From contig NZ_JAAXKX010000024.1 in NCBI RefSeq assembly GCF_012276755.1, forward strand, positions 1 through 53,449: 53,449 nt of DNA, written 5' to 3'. The stretch's first letter is position 1, and every line of letters begins with the position of its first letter. The stretch comes from Marichromatium bheemlicum (GTDB taxonomy: Bacteria; Pseudomonadota; Gammaproteobacteria; Chromatiales; Chromatiaceae). Of this stretch, positions 24,091-32,630 are shown piece by piece. Under the pieces are notes generated by a model. That model was given only the letters and a program-made list of their open reading frames with translations, was not told the DNA's origin and searched no databases. The position numbers and the translations under genes are program-made.

Positions 24091-24993
24091 TCAGGCGTGC
24101 TTGCGCCGGCGGGTGCTGGCGAAGCCGATGCCGAGCAGGCCGGCGCCGAGCAGCCCGAGGGTTGCCGGCTCGGGGATGGTGCCGGTGATCGAGCCGTCGA
24201 GTGTGGTCTGGCGCACCACGGCGCCATCGCCGTTCGGCGCACTGACTAAGAGCAGCTCGTCTGGGGTCGGGATCGGCGGGTTGACATTGGTGTCGAGCAC
24301 CAGGCGCGGGGTGCCGCCGGCGGCGAGCTTGTCGTGGGCGTCGAAGAAGACGCCGTTCTCGTTCTGGATGAAGAGGAAATCGTCCACCACGAAGGTGATG
24401 TCGAAGAATAGATCCAGGTTGGCCCCGCTCAGTACTGAACCGGTGAGTTCACCGCTGAAGACCAGTCGATCGTTGGTGTCGTCGTCGAGGTCGTTGAAGT
24501 AGACGTCGAAGGTGCCGCTGTGATAGCTGGGTCCGCTGGCGCTGAGGTCGCCGAAGAAGGTGTATTCGACCTGCAGGTCCCAGGTCTGCAGGAAGCCTTC
24601 GTTGTCGGAGCCGAGCGGCGGGACCAGCGGGCTCAGTGCGTCGATGTCGCACTGGCCGCGCGGACAATCGGGCAGGACCAGATCGACCTCCTTGGAGCCG
24701 TCGAGCGAGGTGCCCGAGGCGGGGATGCCGTAGCTGGCGAGCGTGGCCGGATCGTTGGTGTCGAAGAAGGACCCGAACACGCTGTTGTCGGAGTAGTCGT
24801 AGATCGAGGTGGCGAACAGCTGGTTATAACCGAACTCCTCGAAGATGCCGGTGCTGGTGTCGGGGTCGAGGCCGCCGTTGCGGCGTCCGTCGTCGTAGCT
24901 GTTGGAAGGAAGGTTGATGTACATCGGGCTGGCGCTGGCGACAGTGGCGCCGAGCATGGCGGCGACTGCCAGCGAGGTCGTCAAGCGCTTCAT
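24091..24993 (-). CDS. PEP-CTERM sorting-signal protein (paralog 1)
   Basis: A 300-residue exported protein with a signal peptide (residues 1-22, ...ATVASA-S) and a C-terminal PEP-CTERM tail: IPEPATLGLLGAGLLGIGF followed by the basic cluster STRRRKHA. Such proteins are sorted and cleaved by an exosortase and usually end up in the extracellular matrix or on the surface. The body is acidic, rich in Asp, Gly and Thr, and has a Cys pair in PDCPRGQCD near residue 110. About three quarters of positions are identical by eye to the protein at 25951-26850. AGGGAG precedes the ATG. A sigma-54-type site lies at 25092-25108. No exosortase is in the window. Confidence 0.92.
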   Translation of the reverse strand: MKRLTTSLAVAAMLGATVASASPMYINLPSNSYDDGRRNGGLDPDTSTGIFEEFGYNQLFATSIYDYSDNSVFGSFFDTNDPATLASYGIPASGTSLDGSKEVDLVLPDCPRGQCDIDALSPLVPPLGSDNEGFLQTWDLQVEYTFFGDLSASGPSYHSGTFDVYFNDLDDDTNDRLVFSGELTGSVLSGANLDLFFDITFVVDDFLFIQNENGVFFDAHDKLAAGGTPRLVLDTNVNPPIPTPDELLLVSAPNGDGAVVRQTTLDGSITGTIPEPATLGLLGAGLLGIGFASTRRRKHA

Positions 24994-25091
24994 GGGGCTC
25001 TCTCCCTGCGAGGTTGCTATGAGCTCATGGTCGAGGTGCTGTCGGTGTCGGCTGTCTCGGGTGTCACGACAGGTGGCCTCGATATGGCTTT

Positions 25092-25108
25092 AAGCAAGTG
25101 TTGAGCCG
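25092..25108 (-). promoter_or_regulatory. Sigma-54-type promoter of PEP-CTERM gene 1
   Basis: On the minus strand CGGCTCAACACTTGCTT has GG and GC exactly 12 bases apart, as required at -24/-12, and resembles TGGCAC-N5-TTGC. Expected transcription start is near 25082, about 89 bases before the ATG. An A/T-rich stretch lies just upstream. Confidence 0.7.
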
Positions 25109-25227
25109 TGATTGTTTTATCCATTTTTTTCAGATTGTTAACGGTCTCAGAAGCCTTTTTCCTGACGCCGTCCGTCCCAGGCGTAAAGTTTTTCGACAGG
25201 GCTTGTCGGCCGCCAGCCGGAAGGATT

Positions 25228-25696
25228 GAACCGCCAAGATACCGTCTTGCCTGTCAATCGACGATCATGCAACACCAGCCTCGCCGACTGGAGGCTGGAA
25301 GCTGGTTTGAACCGCGAAGACACGAAGCGCGCAAAGGGGAGAAAAGCCTTCAGCGACCAGCCTCCAGCCCGTAGGTTGGGTTGCCCATACATCACCGATC
25401 GACGAATCCTCGGGACTCCAGGACAGGCAACCCAACATCGCCACCAGGCGGCCGCCAGCGGGTTGAACCGCGAAGACACGAAGCGCGCAAAGGGGAGAAG
25501 AGCCTTCAGCGACCAGCCTTCAGCCCGTCGGTTGGGTTGCCCATACACCACCGATCGACGAATCCTCGGGACTCCAGGACGGGCAACCCAAGATCGCCAC
25601 CAGGCGGCCGCCAGCGGGTTGAACCGCGAAGATATCGTCTTGCCCGTCAATCGCCGATCCTGCACACCAGCCTCGCCGACTGGAGGCGGGAAGCTG
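25228..25696. repeat. 156-bp direct repeats flanked by 76-bp outer repeats
   Basis: Two copies of a 156-bp unit lie at 25309-25464 and 25465-25620, nearly identical, with the first 13 bases starting again at 25621. Each unit contains a GAACCGCGAAGACACGAAG element, a heptamer stretch (CTTCAGCGACCAGCC...), and the inverted pair GGTTGGGTTGCC / GGCAACCCAA. The array is bracketed by related sequences at 25228-25305 and 25621-25696 that share GCCGACTGGAGGC. The pattern suggests insertion followed by tandem amplification. Confidence 0.85.
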
Positions 25697-25797
25697 ATCG
25701 CTGGCGACTGGCAGCTAGACGCCGAGAGAGCCTGCAACGGTGAGCGTCGAGCAACATCGAATCCCTTCGCGCCCTTCGCGCCTTTGCGGTTCAATCT

Positions 25798-25886
25798 GCT
25801 GGCTGCTGGCTGCTGGCTGCTGGCTGCTGGCTGCTGGCTGCTGGCTGCTGGCTGCTGGCTGCTGGCTGCTGGCTGCTGGCTGCTGG
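25798..25886. repeat. Pure heptamer tract (GCTGGCT)12
   Basis: Twelve uninterrupted GCTGGCT units (25798-25881) and a partial thirteenth. The reverse complement is the unit (CCAGCAG, rotated) found at the right edge of the window, 53393-53449. Such a uniform tract should be prone to copy-number change. Confidence 0.95.
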
Positions 25887-25899
25887 GGTTACCCAAACG

Positions 25900-25926
25900 C
25901 CGACGGCGGCCTGGGGCCGCCGTCGG
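25900..25926 (-). terminator. Hairpin after PEP-CTERM gene 2
   Basis: CCGACGGCGGCC and GGCCGCCGTCGG with loop TGG, 24 bases downstream of the stop; same arms as the hairpin behind paralog 1. Confidence 0.75.
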
Positions 25927-25950
25927 TTCAGTGAGACGCCGGGCCGGTGC

Positions 25951-26850
25951 TCAGCCGTGTTGGCGACGTCGGGTGCCGGCAAAGCCGATGCCGAGCAGGC
26001 CGATGCCGAGCAGACCGAGGATCGTGGGCTCGGGGATGGTGCCGGTGACCGAACCGTCGAGCGTGGTCTGGCGGATGGCGGCAGGACCGCTCGGGCCGGC
26101 GACGAGCAGGAGTTCGTCGCTGGTCGGGACCGGCGGGTTGACGTTGGTGTCGAGCACCAGTCTGGGGGTGCCGCCTGCCAGAAGTTGGTCGTAGGCGTCG
26201 AAGAAGACGCCCTTGTCGTTCTGGATGAAGAGGAAGTCGTCCTCGACGAAGGTGATGTCGAAGAACAGATCGAGGTTGGCACCTGTCAGCAGTGAGCCGG
26301 TGAGGTCGCCGGTGAGGATCAATCGGTCGTTGGTGTCGTCGACGAGGTCGTTGAAGTAGACGTCGAAGGTGCCACCGCTATAGGTGGGACCGCTGGCCCC
26401 CAGGTCACCGAAGAAGGTGTATTCGATCTGCATGTCCCAGGTTTGCAGATAGCCCTCGTTGTCGGTGCCGAGTGGCGGGACCAGGGGGCTGAGCGCGTCG
26501 ATGTCGCACTGACCGTTGGGGCAGTCCGGCATCGTCAGGTCAACGGTGGTGATGCCATCGAACGCGGTGCCGGAGGTGGGGATGCCGTAGGCCGCGAGGG
26601 TGGCCGGGTCGTTGGTATCGAAGAAGGACCCGAGGATGGTGCCGTCGGTGAAGTCGTAGATCGAGGTCGCGAGCAGCTGATTGTAGCCGAACTCGGAGAA
26701 GATCCCTGTCGTGGTGTCGGCATCGGGCGCGCCGATGAAGCGTCCAGCGTCGTAGCTGTTGTCGGGGAGGTTGAGGTACATCAGGTTGGCGGTGGCGACG
26801 TTGGCACTCAGGGCGCTGGCCACGGCCAGGGAGATCGTCAAGGTCTTCAT
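25951..26850 (-). CDS. PEP-CTERM sorting-signal protein (paralog 2)
   Basis: A 299-residue exported protein, paralogous to the one at 24091-24993. It has a signal peptide (MKTLTISLAVASALSANVAT), the same acidic body with CDIDALSPLVPPLG and LFFDITFVEDDFLFIQN, and a C-terminal sorting signal IPEPTILGLLGIGLLGIGF with TRRRQHG. Differences between the two are spread evenly, which suggests an old duplication kept by selection. The start at 26850 is preceded by AGGAG at a good distance; the frame extends upstream without a signal peptide. Sigma-54-type promoter at 26926-26943. Function in the extracellular matrix or surface is inferred from the sorting signal only. Confidence 0.92.
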   Translation of the reverse strand: MKTLTISLAVASALSANVATANLMYLNLPDNSYDAGRFIGAPDADTTTGIFSEFGYNQLLATSIYDFTDGTILGSFFDTNDPATLAAYGIPTSGTAFDGITTVDLTMPDCPNGQCDIDALSPLVPPLGTDNEGYLQTWDMQIEYTFFGDLGASGPTYSGGTFDVYFNDLVDDTNDRLILTGDLTGSLLTGANLDLFFDITFVEDDFLFIQNDKGVFFDAYDQLLAGGTPRLVLDTNVNPPVPTSDELLLVAGPSGPAAIRQTTLDGSVTGTIPEPTILGLLGIGLLGIGFAGTRRRQHG

Positions 26851-26925
26851 GCGTCCACTCCTGCGAGGTTGCTGTCGGTATGTGGTTGGCAGCATCCGGT
26901 GCTGGAGTTGTCCTCGACGGTCTAG

Positions 26926-26943
26926 TTGCAGATCTTGAGCCAA
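26926..26943 (-). promoter_or_regulatory. Sigma-54-type promoter of PEP-CTERM gene 2
   Basis: On the minus strand TTGGCTCAAGATCTGCAA has TGGC and TGCA with GG and GC exactly 12 bases apart, close to the -24/-12 consensus TGGCAC-N5-TTGCA. Expected start is near 26916, about 66 bases before the ATG. Upstream is a run of A and T. It shares GGCTCAA with the promoter of paralog 1. Confidence 0.75.
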
Positions 26944-27041
26944 CTTTTTTTATTATTGTTTTTCAGTATCTTGGGTTTTCATCTTTAGGTGTCGAGTGGC
27001 GCGAGGATGAGGATGTGTAAAACGCTTCGACGGCATTGGGC

Positions 27042-28433
27042 TCAGTAACGCACCCGCCAGCCGGTGGCGATGAGGGTATCGTCGGCATAGAAACCGCCGA
27101 AGGTGCCGTCCTCGCCGTCGAAGTAGTGCGCGCCGAGATAGAACTCGTGGGGCTCGCGGGCGATGTAGGCGATCTCGGGGTTGAGATAGAGGTCGTGGCG
27201 GTTGAGTCCGGCGGCGAAACGCAGCCGACCGCGCCAGCGACCCTGGCCCCACTCGCTCTCGAGCTGGCCGTTGAGGCTGAGGGTGTCGACCCAGTCGATC
27301 ACCGGTGGCGCGTCGAGCAGGTGACGCCCGGCCAGTTGCAGGTTGACGCGGGTGTCGGCGTCGCCCGGGTAGAACTCGATCCCGGCCACCCAGTCGAGCC
27401 CGGCGACGGTGTCGAGACGCAGGTCACGGGTGGTCACCGGGACGTCGCTGAGCCAGGCGGCCTCGAGGCGCAGCGTGGCGCCGCCGATCACCACCCCGAG
27501 GTCACCGCCGAGGATGGTGGTGTAAGGGTGACGCCCGAGGAAGGTCGGGCGCTCGCCGCCGGCGGCGAGCGCGCTGGCGACATCGGCGCCGGCGAGCAGC
27601 GCACGACGCACCGCCGGGTCGAGTTCGTAGTAGGGCAGTGAGTGACGGGTGTGCTGCACGGTGAGGGCGTAGTCGAGACCGCTCAGACTCTGGCTGAAGC
27701 GCAGACCGGCGCCGGCGCCGCCGGGGCGATCGTCGCCCGTGCTGGCGCCGCGCACCAGGGCCGCGAGCAGTGGATCGGGGCGGATACCCAGCAGTCGTCC
27801 CTGGTCACGGTCGACCGGGTACCAGACGCTGTCGTCGTCGGGCAACTCGGCGGGGCGGAATTCTGGGATCACCACCAGGTCGAGCTTGTGGTCTGTGCCG
27901 AACTCCTCCCAGCGCAGCAGCGGCACGGCACGGCGGCGGTCGTCGAGTTCGTCGATGGCGAAGCGGCTGATGTCCTGCACCGAGAGCCGGTCGGTCGGCG
28001 GGATCTCGTCGACCCGCCCCCAGAGCACGGTCTGGGCACCGAGGGTGAGGCGTCGCTGCGGGTTGCTGTAGCGCAGATAGCTCTCGTCGTAGTCGAGCGC
28101 GAGCGCGCGCAACCGGTCGGCGCCGGACTGGGCATCGGCATCGAGACGCAGTGCCGCGCGCAGCGTCCAGGCCGGCGCCGGGCGCCACGCGGCGGCGACC
28201 ACCCCGGTGAAATGGACGTTGGTGGCCGCGCGCGCTTCGCCCTCGGTGAAGGCGCCGAACTCGGTCCACAGCCGATCGACACCAAGTTGCAGCCCGTCCT
28301 GCTCGGTCGTGGCCGCTGGCTCGGGCAGCGTCGTGGCCGGCGGCTCGGGCGTGCCGATGATCAGCACCTCCTGCGCCTGGATGGGGGCTGCGGCGAGCGC
28401 GAGCAGCAGCGGTGCGAGGACGCGGGGACTCAT
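27042..28433 (-). CDS. DUF1302-like outer membrane beta-barrel protein
   Basis: A 463-residue protein with a signal peptide (residues 1-20, ...APIQA-Q). The mature part alternates short beta strands and turns and contains LGAQTVLWGRVDEIPPTDRLSVQDIS, close to the DUF1302 signature of barrel proteins; it ends in an aromatic residue (WRVRY), as barrel proteins do. It is the last gene of an RND, LolA-like, barrel set and overlaps the LolA-like gene by 4 bases (ATGA). Such sets are thought to move hydrophobic molecules or lipoproteins to the outer membrane. The substrate is unknown. Confidence 0.82.
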   Translation of the reverse strand: MSPRVLAPLLLALAAAPIQAQEVLIIGTPEPPATTLPEPAATTEQDGLQLGVDRLWTEFGAFTEGEARAATNVHFTGVVAAAWRPAPAWTLRAALRLDADAQSGADRLRALALDYDESYLRYSNPQRRLTLGAQTVLWGRVDEIPPTDRLSVQDISRFAIDELDDRRRAVPLLRWEEFGTDHKLDLVVIPEFRPAELPDDDSVWYPVDRDQGRLLGIRPDPLLAALVRGASTGDDRPGGAGAGLRFSQSLSGLDYALTVQHTRHSLPYYELDPAVRRALLAGADVASALAAGGERPTFLGRHPYTTILGGDLGVVIGGATLRLEAAWLSDVPVTTRDLRLDTVAGLDWVAGIEFYPGDADTRVNLQLAGRHLLDAPPVIDWVDTLSLNGQLESEWGQGRWRGRLRFAAGLNRHDLYLNPEIAYIAREPHEFYLGAHYFDGEDGTFGGFYADDTLIATGWRVRY

Positions 28434-29269
28434 GGCCGGAACCTGGACTCGAACGCCGGGTCCTCGAGCGCGCGGCGCGAGAACAGCACCGGGTCGAGCC
28501 CGCGGTCATAGCGGGTGAGGGTGCTGGTCATCCGTGTCTGGTGGCCGCTGCCGAGATCGGTCATGAGGCTGTCGGTCACCGTCCAGTAGCCCTGAATGCG
28601 TTCCAGCCGGCGGGCGGTGAAGCGCTTGAAGGGTTGGTTCTGGCCGGGACGGAAGAAGTCGATGCGCAGCGCCACCCGCGCCTCGGGGTGGATCCAGCTC
28701 AGCCGCTTGCCATAGACCGAGTTGGCGGGGTCGACCGGGGTGCTCTCGAGCACCTCGGTCTTGACCCCCTCGTAGGTCTCCTGACGCAGCCAGCGGTGCT
28801 CGTCGAGGGCGACGCGGCGATCGCGCAGGTCCTCGTAGAACAGGTCGGAGCCGACGAAGCGCCCGCCCTGGCGGGCGGCGGGGATACGCCTGGGCTTGCC
28901 GAGCGCGGGTAGGTAGACCCATTGATCGCTCTCGCCGGCGCGATGGTCGATGGTCAACAACCCAGTGTCGGCGATGTCGCCCGGCGCGGTGAAGCGGATC
29001 AGGGTGGAGACCTCGCCGCCGCCCTGGTCGCGACGGTAGATAAACATCTCGCGGGTGCGCGGGGCGTGGCCGCGCTCCTGCAGCACCATGGTGCCGCGGG
29101 TGGTGAGGTCGCGCCCATCGGGGCGGTCGTAGACCTGCTGGGCGAGGCGCGTCCCCTCGGGGTCGGCCTGAGCTGGTCCCAGGGTGGCGCAGGTCAGCGC
29201 GAGCGGTAATAGGACTCGCCAGAATGGCGCGCGGCGCGGGAGAGGGCGCGATGGGAAAGGCATAGGCAT
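28430..29269 (-). CDS. LolA-like outer membrane lipoprotein-sorting family protein
   Basis: A 279-residue periplasmic protein with an N-terminal signal (hydrophobic stretch residues 16-34, cleavage near AQA-D). It resembles the LolA-like family (PF17131 type) typically encoded with MMPL/RND exporters: TRGTMVLQERGHAPRTREMFIY, the IRFTAPGDIADTGLLTIDH region, WVYLPALGKPRRI, and VGSDLFYEDL. It probably shuttles a hydrophobic cargo between the RND protein and the outer membrane. It is separated from the RND gene by 129 bases carrying a strong inverted repeat and is translationally coupled to the barrel protein gene. Confidence 0.87.
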   Translation of the reverse strand: MPMPFPSRPLPRRAPFWRVLLPLALTCATLGPAQADPEGTRLAQQVYDRPDGRDLTTRGTMVLQERGHAPRTREMFIYRRDQGGGEVSTLIRFTAPGDIADTGLLTIDHRAGESDQWVYLPALGKPRRIPAARQGGRFVGSDLFYEDLRDRRVALDEHRWLRQETYEGVKTEVLESTPVDPANSVYGKRLSWIHPEARVALRIDFFRPGQNQPFKRFTARRLERIQGYWTVTDSLMTDLGSGHQTRMTSTLTRYDRGLDPVLFSRRALEDPAFESRFRP

Positions 29270-29284
29270 CCTCGTTTCAGGCTT

Positions 29285-29333
29285 GGCCCGGCGGTGTGCA
29301 GGGGGCCGCGCGGACCTGGTGTGCCGCCGGGCC
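29285..29333. other. Inverted repeat between RND and LolA-like genes
   Basis: GGCCCGGCGG (29285-29294) pairs perfectly with CCGCCGGGCC (29324-29333) around a 29-base loop. Located in the operon interior, it may lower downstream expression or protect an mRNA end; there is no T-run. Confidence 0.55.
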
Positions 29334-29398
29334 GAACACGATGTCGTCCGCTTAATGTGTTCGTTCTCGCCTGCGTTGCGGCTAGTCTGCTTTGGGTT

Positions 29399-31678
29399 TC
29401 AGTGCCTTGTCCAGTGCGGTCGGACACGGTGGCGGTGATCGCGCAATCGGCCGACGGCGATCAGTAATGCCGGCAAGAGCAGCAGATCGAAGACCAGCGC
29501 GGTGAGCAGGCCGACGGCGGTGAGCAGGCCGAACTCACGCGTCGGCACGAATGCCGAGGTGCCGAGCAACAGGAACTGGCCGCACAGGATCAGTGTGGTG
29601 GCCACCACCGCGCGACCGGTGTGTTGATAGGCGCGGGCCAGTGCCCACACCCGCGAGCCGTGCGCGGCGAGGTGGCGACGATAGGCATGGAAGAGGTGGA
29701 TGGTATCGTCGATGGCGATGCCGGCGGTGACGCTGGCGATCATCGCGGTGGCCATGTCGAGCCAGATCCCGAGCACCCCCATGGCGATGAAGATCAACAG
29801 GATCGGGGCCAGATTCGGCACCATGCACAGCGCGGCGTCGCCGGGGCGGCGCCACATCGCCAGCATGAACAGCGAGATCAGCACCACGGCGGCGGCCAGG
29901 CCGCGGATCTGACCATCGATCAGCAGCTGTTCCTGATCGGCGAACAATCGGCCGAAGCCGGCCACCCGCACCTCCATGTCCTGCAGGTCGAGATCGGCAA
30001 GGTGTGCCTCGGTCCGCGCGATGAAGGCATTGATCGCGCGCGCGCCACGGATGTCGAGATTGAGCGTCAAGCGGGTGCGTGCGAACTCCCGGTCGACCAA
30101 CTCGTAGAGATCGGTGCCGTCGTAGATGAAGAGATATTGGGCGATCAGCCGGGGATCTCGGGGCAAGGTGCGGTAGTCAGCGCGTTCGTCGTGGAAGCCC
30201 CAGTGCATCTCCTCGATCAGGTCGACCATCGATAGGGTATGGCTGACCTCGGGTTGGTCTTCGAGCCAGTCCTGAACGGTGTCGATCACCGCCAGGTGCT
30301 CGGGGCGCTTGAACGCATCGCGTGCGCCGACATGGAACACCAGTTCCAGGGTGGTGGTGCCGATCAGTCGGTCCTGGATACGAGTGTTGGCCTGGGTGAT
30401 GGGGTGCGCCTCGGGGAAGAAGCGCAGCATGTCGGTCTCGGTGTGGATGCGCCAGATCTGCGGGACCCCCAGCGCCAGTACCAGGGCGGCGATGGCCAGC
30501 ACCCAACCGGCGTGACGCATGCCGAGGTGACGCAGCCAGGCGACGGCATGATCGAGCGGGCGCAGCGCGTGGCCGCTGTGCCAGCTGCCCCGGTCCCAGC
30601 GCGCAAAGATCGGTGGCACCAGCCCGATCACGATCGCGCTCTGCGCCAGCATCCCCGCCGCCGCGACCAGGCCGAAGGCGGCAATCGGCTGGATCGAGCT
30701 GAAGCCGAGCGAGGCCAGTCCGGCGGCGGTGGTCAGGGCGGTGAACAGGGTGGGGCGGGCGACCCGGCGGCGCGCCCAGTCGACCCGTGCCGGTCCGCTC
30801 AATCCGCGCTGTGCCGCCTGACTGAGGGCATTGAGCCAGTGGATCAGCGAGGCGATGGTCAGCGCCGACATCAGCGGCGGCAGGATCGCCGAGACCAGGG
30901 TATAGGGCTTGCCGGCGAGCACCAGCAGCGCGACGGTGAGATTGACCACCACGGCGATCACCAGGGCACTGACCGCGACCGCCAGCACCCGCCGAAACAA
31001 CAGCCAGATGATCAGCAGGCCGAGCCCCATGGTCGCCGGCACGAAGGTCAGGGTGTCGCGGATCATCGCCCGCAACTGCGCGACATCGAGCGCCACCTGT
31101 CCGGCGAGGGCCGTCAGTCGCCCCTCCAGCCCGGCTGCGGCGATGGCCGCGCGGGTGTCGCGCTCGAGGGCAAGGCGCTGCAGACTGTCGCCGAGTTCGA
31201 TCGGGCGCACGATCAGCGCCATCGCCTGGCCGTCGTCGGCGACCAGGTAGGAGGCGGCGAGTCGGTCGTCGAGTACCCGCTGGCGCCGTTGCTCGCTGTC
31301 GAGTCCGGCGGCGATGTCGTCGTCGAGGAGCGGCTCGACGACGAAGCCTTCAGCGGCGGCGCCGATGTGGTCGACGCTGGAGACGGCCAGTACGCGCTCG
31401 ACCTTGGGGTTGCGCTCGAGCGCCTCGACCAGTCCGAACAAGGGCTGGAGCGCGGCGTCGCTGAACAGGTCGTCGCCCTCGAACAGGGCGATCAGCACCT
31501 GGTCCGGGGGGAAGTCCTCGCGCAGCCTGGACTCGAAGCGTACCGCCGGGGCATCGCTCGGGAAGTAGGCCTCGGGGGCGTTGTCGAGATGGATCCTGGA
31601 GAGCAGGGCGCCCGAGATTGCACCGAGCAACAGCAGCAGCGTGAGTGCGAGCACCCCGGAGAGACGAGCGACGGTCAT
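29399..31678 (-). CDS. MMPL/RND-superfamily exporter
   Basis: A 759-residue inner-membrane transporter of the RND/MMPL type. It has one N-terminal helix, a periplasmic loop of about 180 residues, a bundle of helices (about 200-370), a second loop, and a second helix bundle (about 590-745), the duplicated RND layout in its short 'predicted exporter' form. ASVTAGIAIDDTIHLFHAYRR has the acidic pair of the second bundle used for proton coupling. Co-encoded LolA-like and outer membrane proteins point to export of lipids, lipoproteins or other hydrophobic molecules rather than drugs. Confidence 0.9.
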   Translation of the reverse strand: MTVARLSGVLALTLLLLLGAISGALLSRIHLDNAPEAYFPSDAPAVRFESRLREDFPPDQVLIALFEGDDLFSDAALQPLFGLVEALERNPKVERVLAVSSVDHIGAAAEGFVVEPLLDDDIAAGLDSEQRRQRVLDDRLAASYLVADDGQAMALIVRPIELGDSLQRLALERDTRAAIAAAGLEGRLTALAGQVALDVAQLRAMIRDTLTFVPATMGLGLLIIWLLFRRVLAVAVSALVIAVVVNLTVALLVLAGKPYTLVSAILPPLMSALTIASLIHWLNALSQAAQRGLSGPARVDWARRRVARPTLFTALTTAAGLASLGFSSIQPIAAFGLVAAAGMLAQSAIVIGLVPPIFARWDRGSWHSGHALRPLDHAVAWLRHLGMRHAGWVLAIAALVLALGVPQIWRIHTETDMLRFFPEAHPITQANTRIQDRLIGTTTLELVFHVGARDAFKRPEHLAVIDTVQDWLEDQPEVSHTLSMVDLIEEMHWGFHDERADYRTLPRDPRLIAQYLFIYDGTDLYELVDREFARTRLTLNLDIRGARAINAFIARTEAHLADLDLQDMEVRVAGFGRLFADQEQLLIDGQIRGLAAAVVLISLFMLAMWRRPGDAALCMVPNLAPILLIFIAMGVLGIWLDMATAMIASVTAGIAIDDTIHLFHAYRRHLAAHGSRVWALARAYQHTGRAVVATTLILCGQFLLLGTSAFVPTREFGLLTAVGLLTALVFDLLLLPALLIAVGRLRDHRHRVRPHWTRH

Positions 31679-31757
31679 ACCGGTGTCCTTGTTCCTTGGT
31701 CGATGTCTGACGCGCGCCGGCGTCTGCGGCTGCAGGATACGGCGCCGCGCATCCGTT

Positions 31758-32630
31758 TCAAGCGCGCATTCGTTGCAACTGATATTTGGCGATGGCTAAG
31801 CCGAGCCGCTGCAGCGGGTTGCGGTTGCCGCCGGGACGCCAGGTGATGCTGAGCTTGTTGCGGTAGGCGTCGAAGTGCAGCGCCCGGGGAGCGGTGATCA
31901 CCCGCCCACGCCCGGTGAGCAGCTTGAGGACCTGGGTCGCGGCGATGCCGGCGCAGAGCTCGCAGGCCATCGGTGTCGAGGGGCCGAGATGGTGGTCGAA
32001 GTCCACCGCCTCGGGGGCGACTAGATAACTGCGCTGGAGCATCGCCGGCGACAGCCCGAGGAGGAAGCGGATCAGTTGCTCGTCCTCGTTCCTGCCCTCG
32101 AGCTGGAAATAGTCCTCGAAGCTCATCCCCTCGGGCACGAACACCAGTACCGCCGCACCCATGCCGAGTGGCGCGGCGGTGACCGCCGGGATCGCGCGTC
32201 GCGCACAGGCGGCGAAGACCTGGCGACGAGCGGTGACGGCGAAGTAGTCGAGGCCGTCGACATAGATGTCGGCGCCGTCGAGGAAGGCGTCGACGTTATC
32301 GGTGCTGACCCCATCGGGGAAGGTGCGGAGATCGAGTTCCGGGTTGATGTCGAGCGCCATCTCGGCGACGACGTCGATTTTGGGACGATCGATCGAGCGC
32401 AGCGATGCCCCGGCCTGACGGTTGAAGTTGACCAGACCGAAGGTGTCGAAATCGGAGATGTTGAAGGCGCCCACCCCCAGCCGCGTGAGCGTCAGCAGAT
32501 GGCTGCCGCCGACTCCGCCGAGTCCGGCGATGGCGATCCGTCGATGACGGAAGTGCTGTTGCTCCTGAGGGGTCAGCCAGCCGATGTTGCGGCTGAAGGC
32601 AGTGTCAAAGTGGAAGTCGTGTCGGGGCAT
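31758..32630 (-). CDS. ThiF/MoeB/E1-like adenylyltransferase
   Basis: A 290-residue protein of the ThiF/E1 superfamily. It has the nucleotide-binding GLGGVGGSHLLTLTRLGVG near residue 35, the FDTFGLVNFNRQAGAS motif with the Asp and Arg used for ATP, and YVDGLDYF with a conserved Asp. Only one CxxC is seen (CELC), so the usual four-Cys zinc site is incomplete, and no obvious catalytic Cys loop as in ThiF was found. No ubiquitin-like or ThiS/MoaD partner is encoded nearby. It lies 79 bases upstream of the RND gene on the same strand, so it may head that operon. The substrate is unknown. Start at 32630 by homology. Confidence 0.85.
   Translation of the reverse strand: MPRHDFHFDTAFSRNIGWLTPQEQQHFRHRRIAIAGLGGVGGSHLLTLTRLGVGAFNISDFDTFGLVNFNRQAGASLRSIDRPKIDVVAEMALDINPELDLRTFPDGVSTDNVDAFLDGADIYVDGLDYFAVTARRQVFAACARRAIPAVTAAPLGMGAAVLVFVPEGMSFEDYFQLEGRNEDEQLIRFLLGLSPAMLQRSYLVAPEAVDFDHHLGPSTPMACELCAGIAATQVLKLLTGRGRVITAPRALHFDAYRNKLSITWRPGGNRNPLQRLGLAIAKYQLQRMRA

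Larger units (their letters stand above)
24994..25950. other. Composite repeat region between PEP-CTERM paralogs
   Basis: This 957-bp gap has no supported gene. From right to left in transcription order it holds the terminator of paralog 2 (25900-25926), a pure heptamer tract (25798-25886), two 76-bp outer repeats (25228-25305 and 25621-25696) around two copies of a 156-bp unit (25309-25620), an AT-rich stretch, and the promoter of paralog 1 (25092-25108). Confidence 0.8.

Noticed and set aside
25798-25886. Pure tandem array considered as CRISPR or phase-variable coding repeat
   Set aside because: Units are 7 bp without spacers, so not CRISPR, and no supported gene contains this tract.
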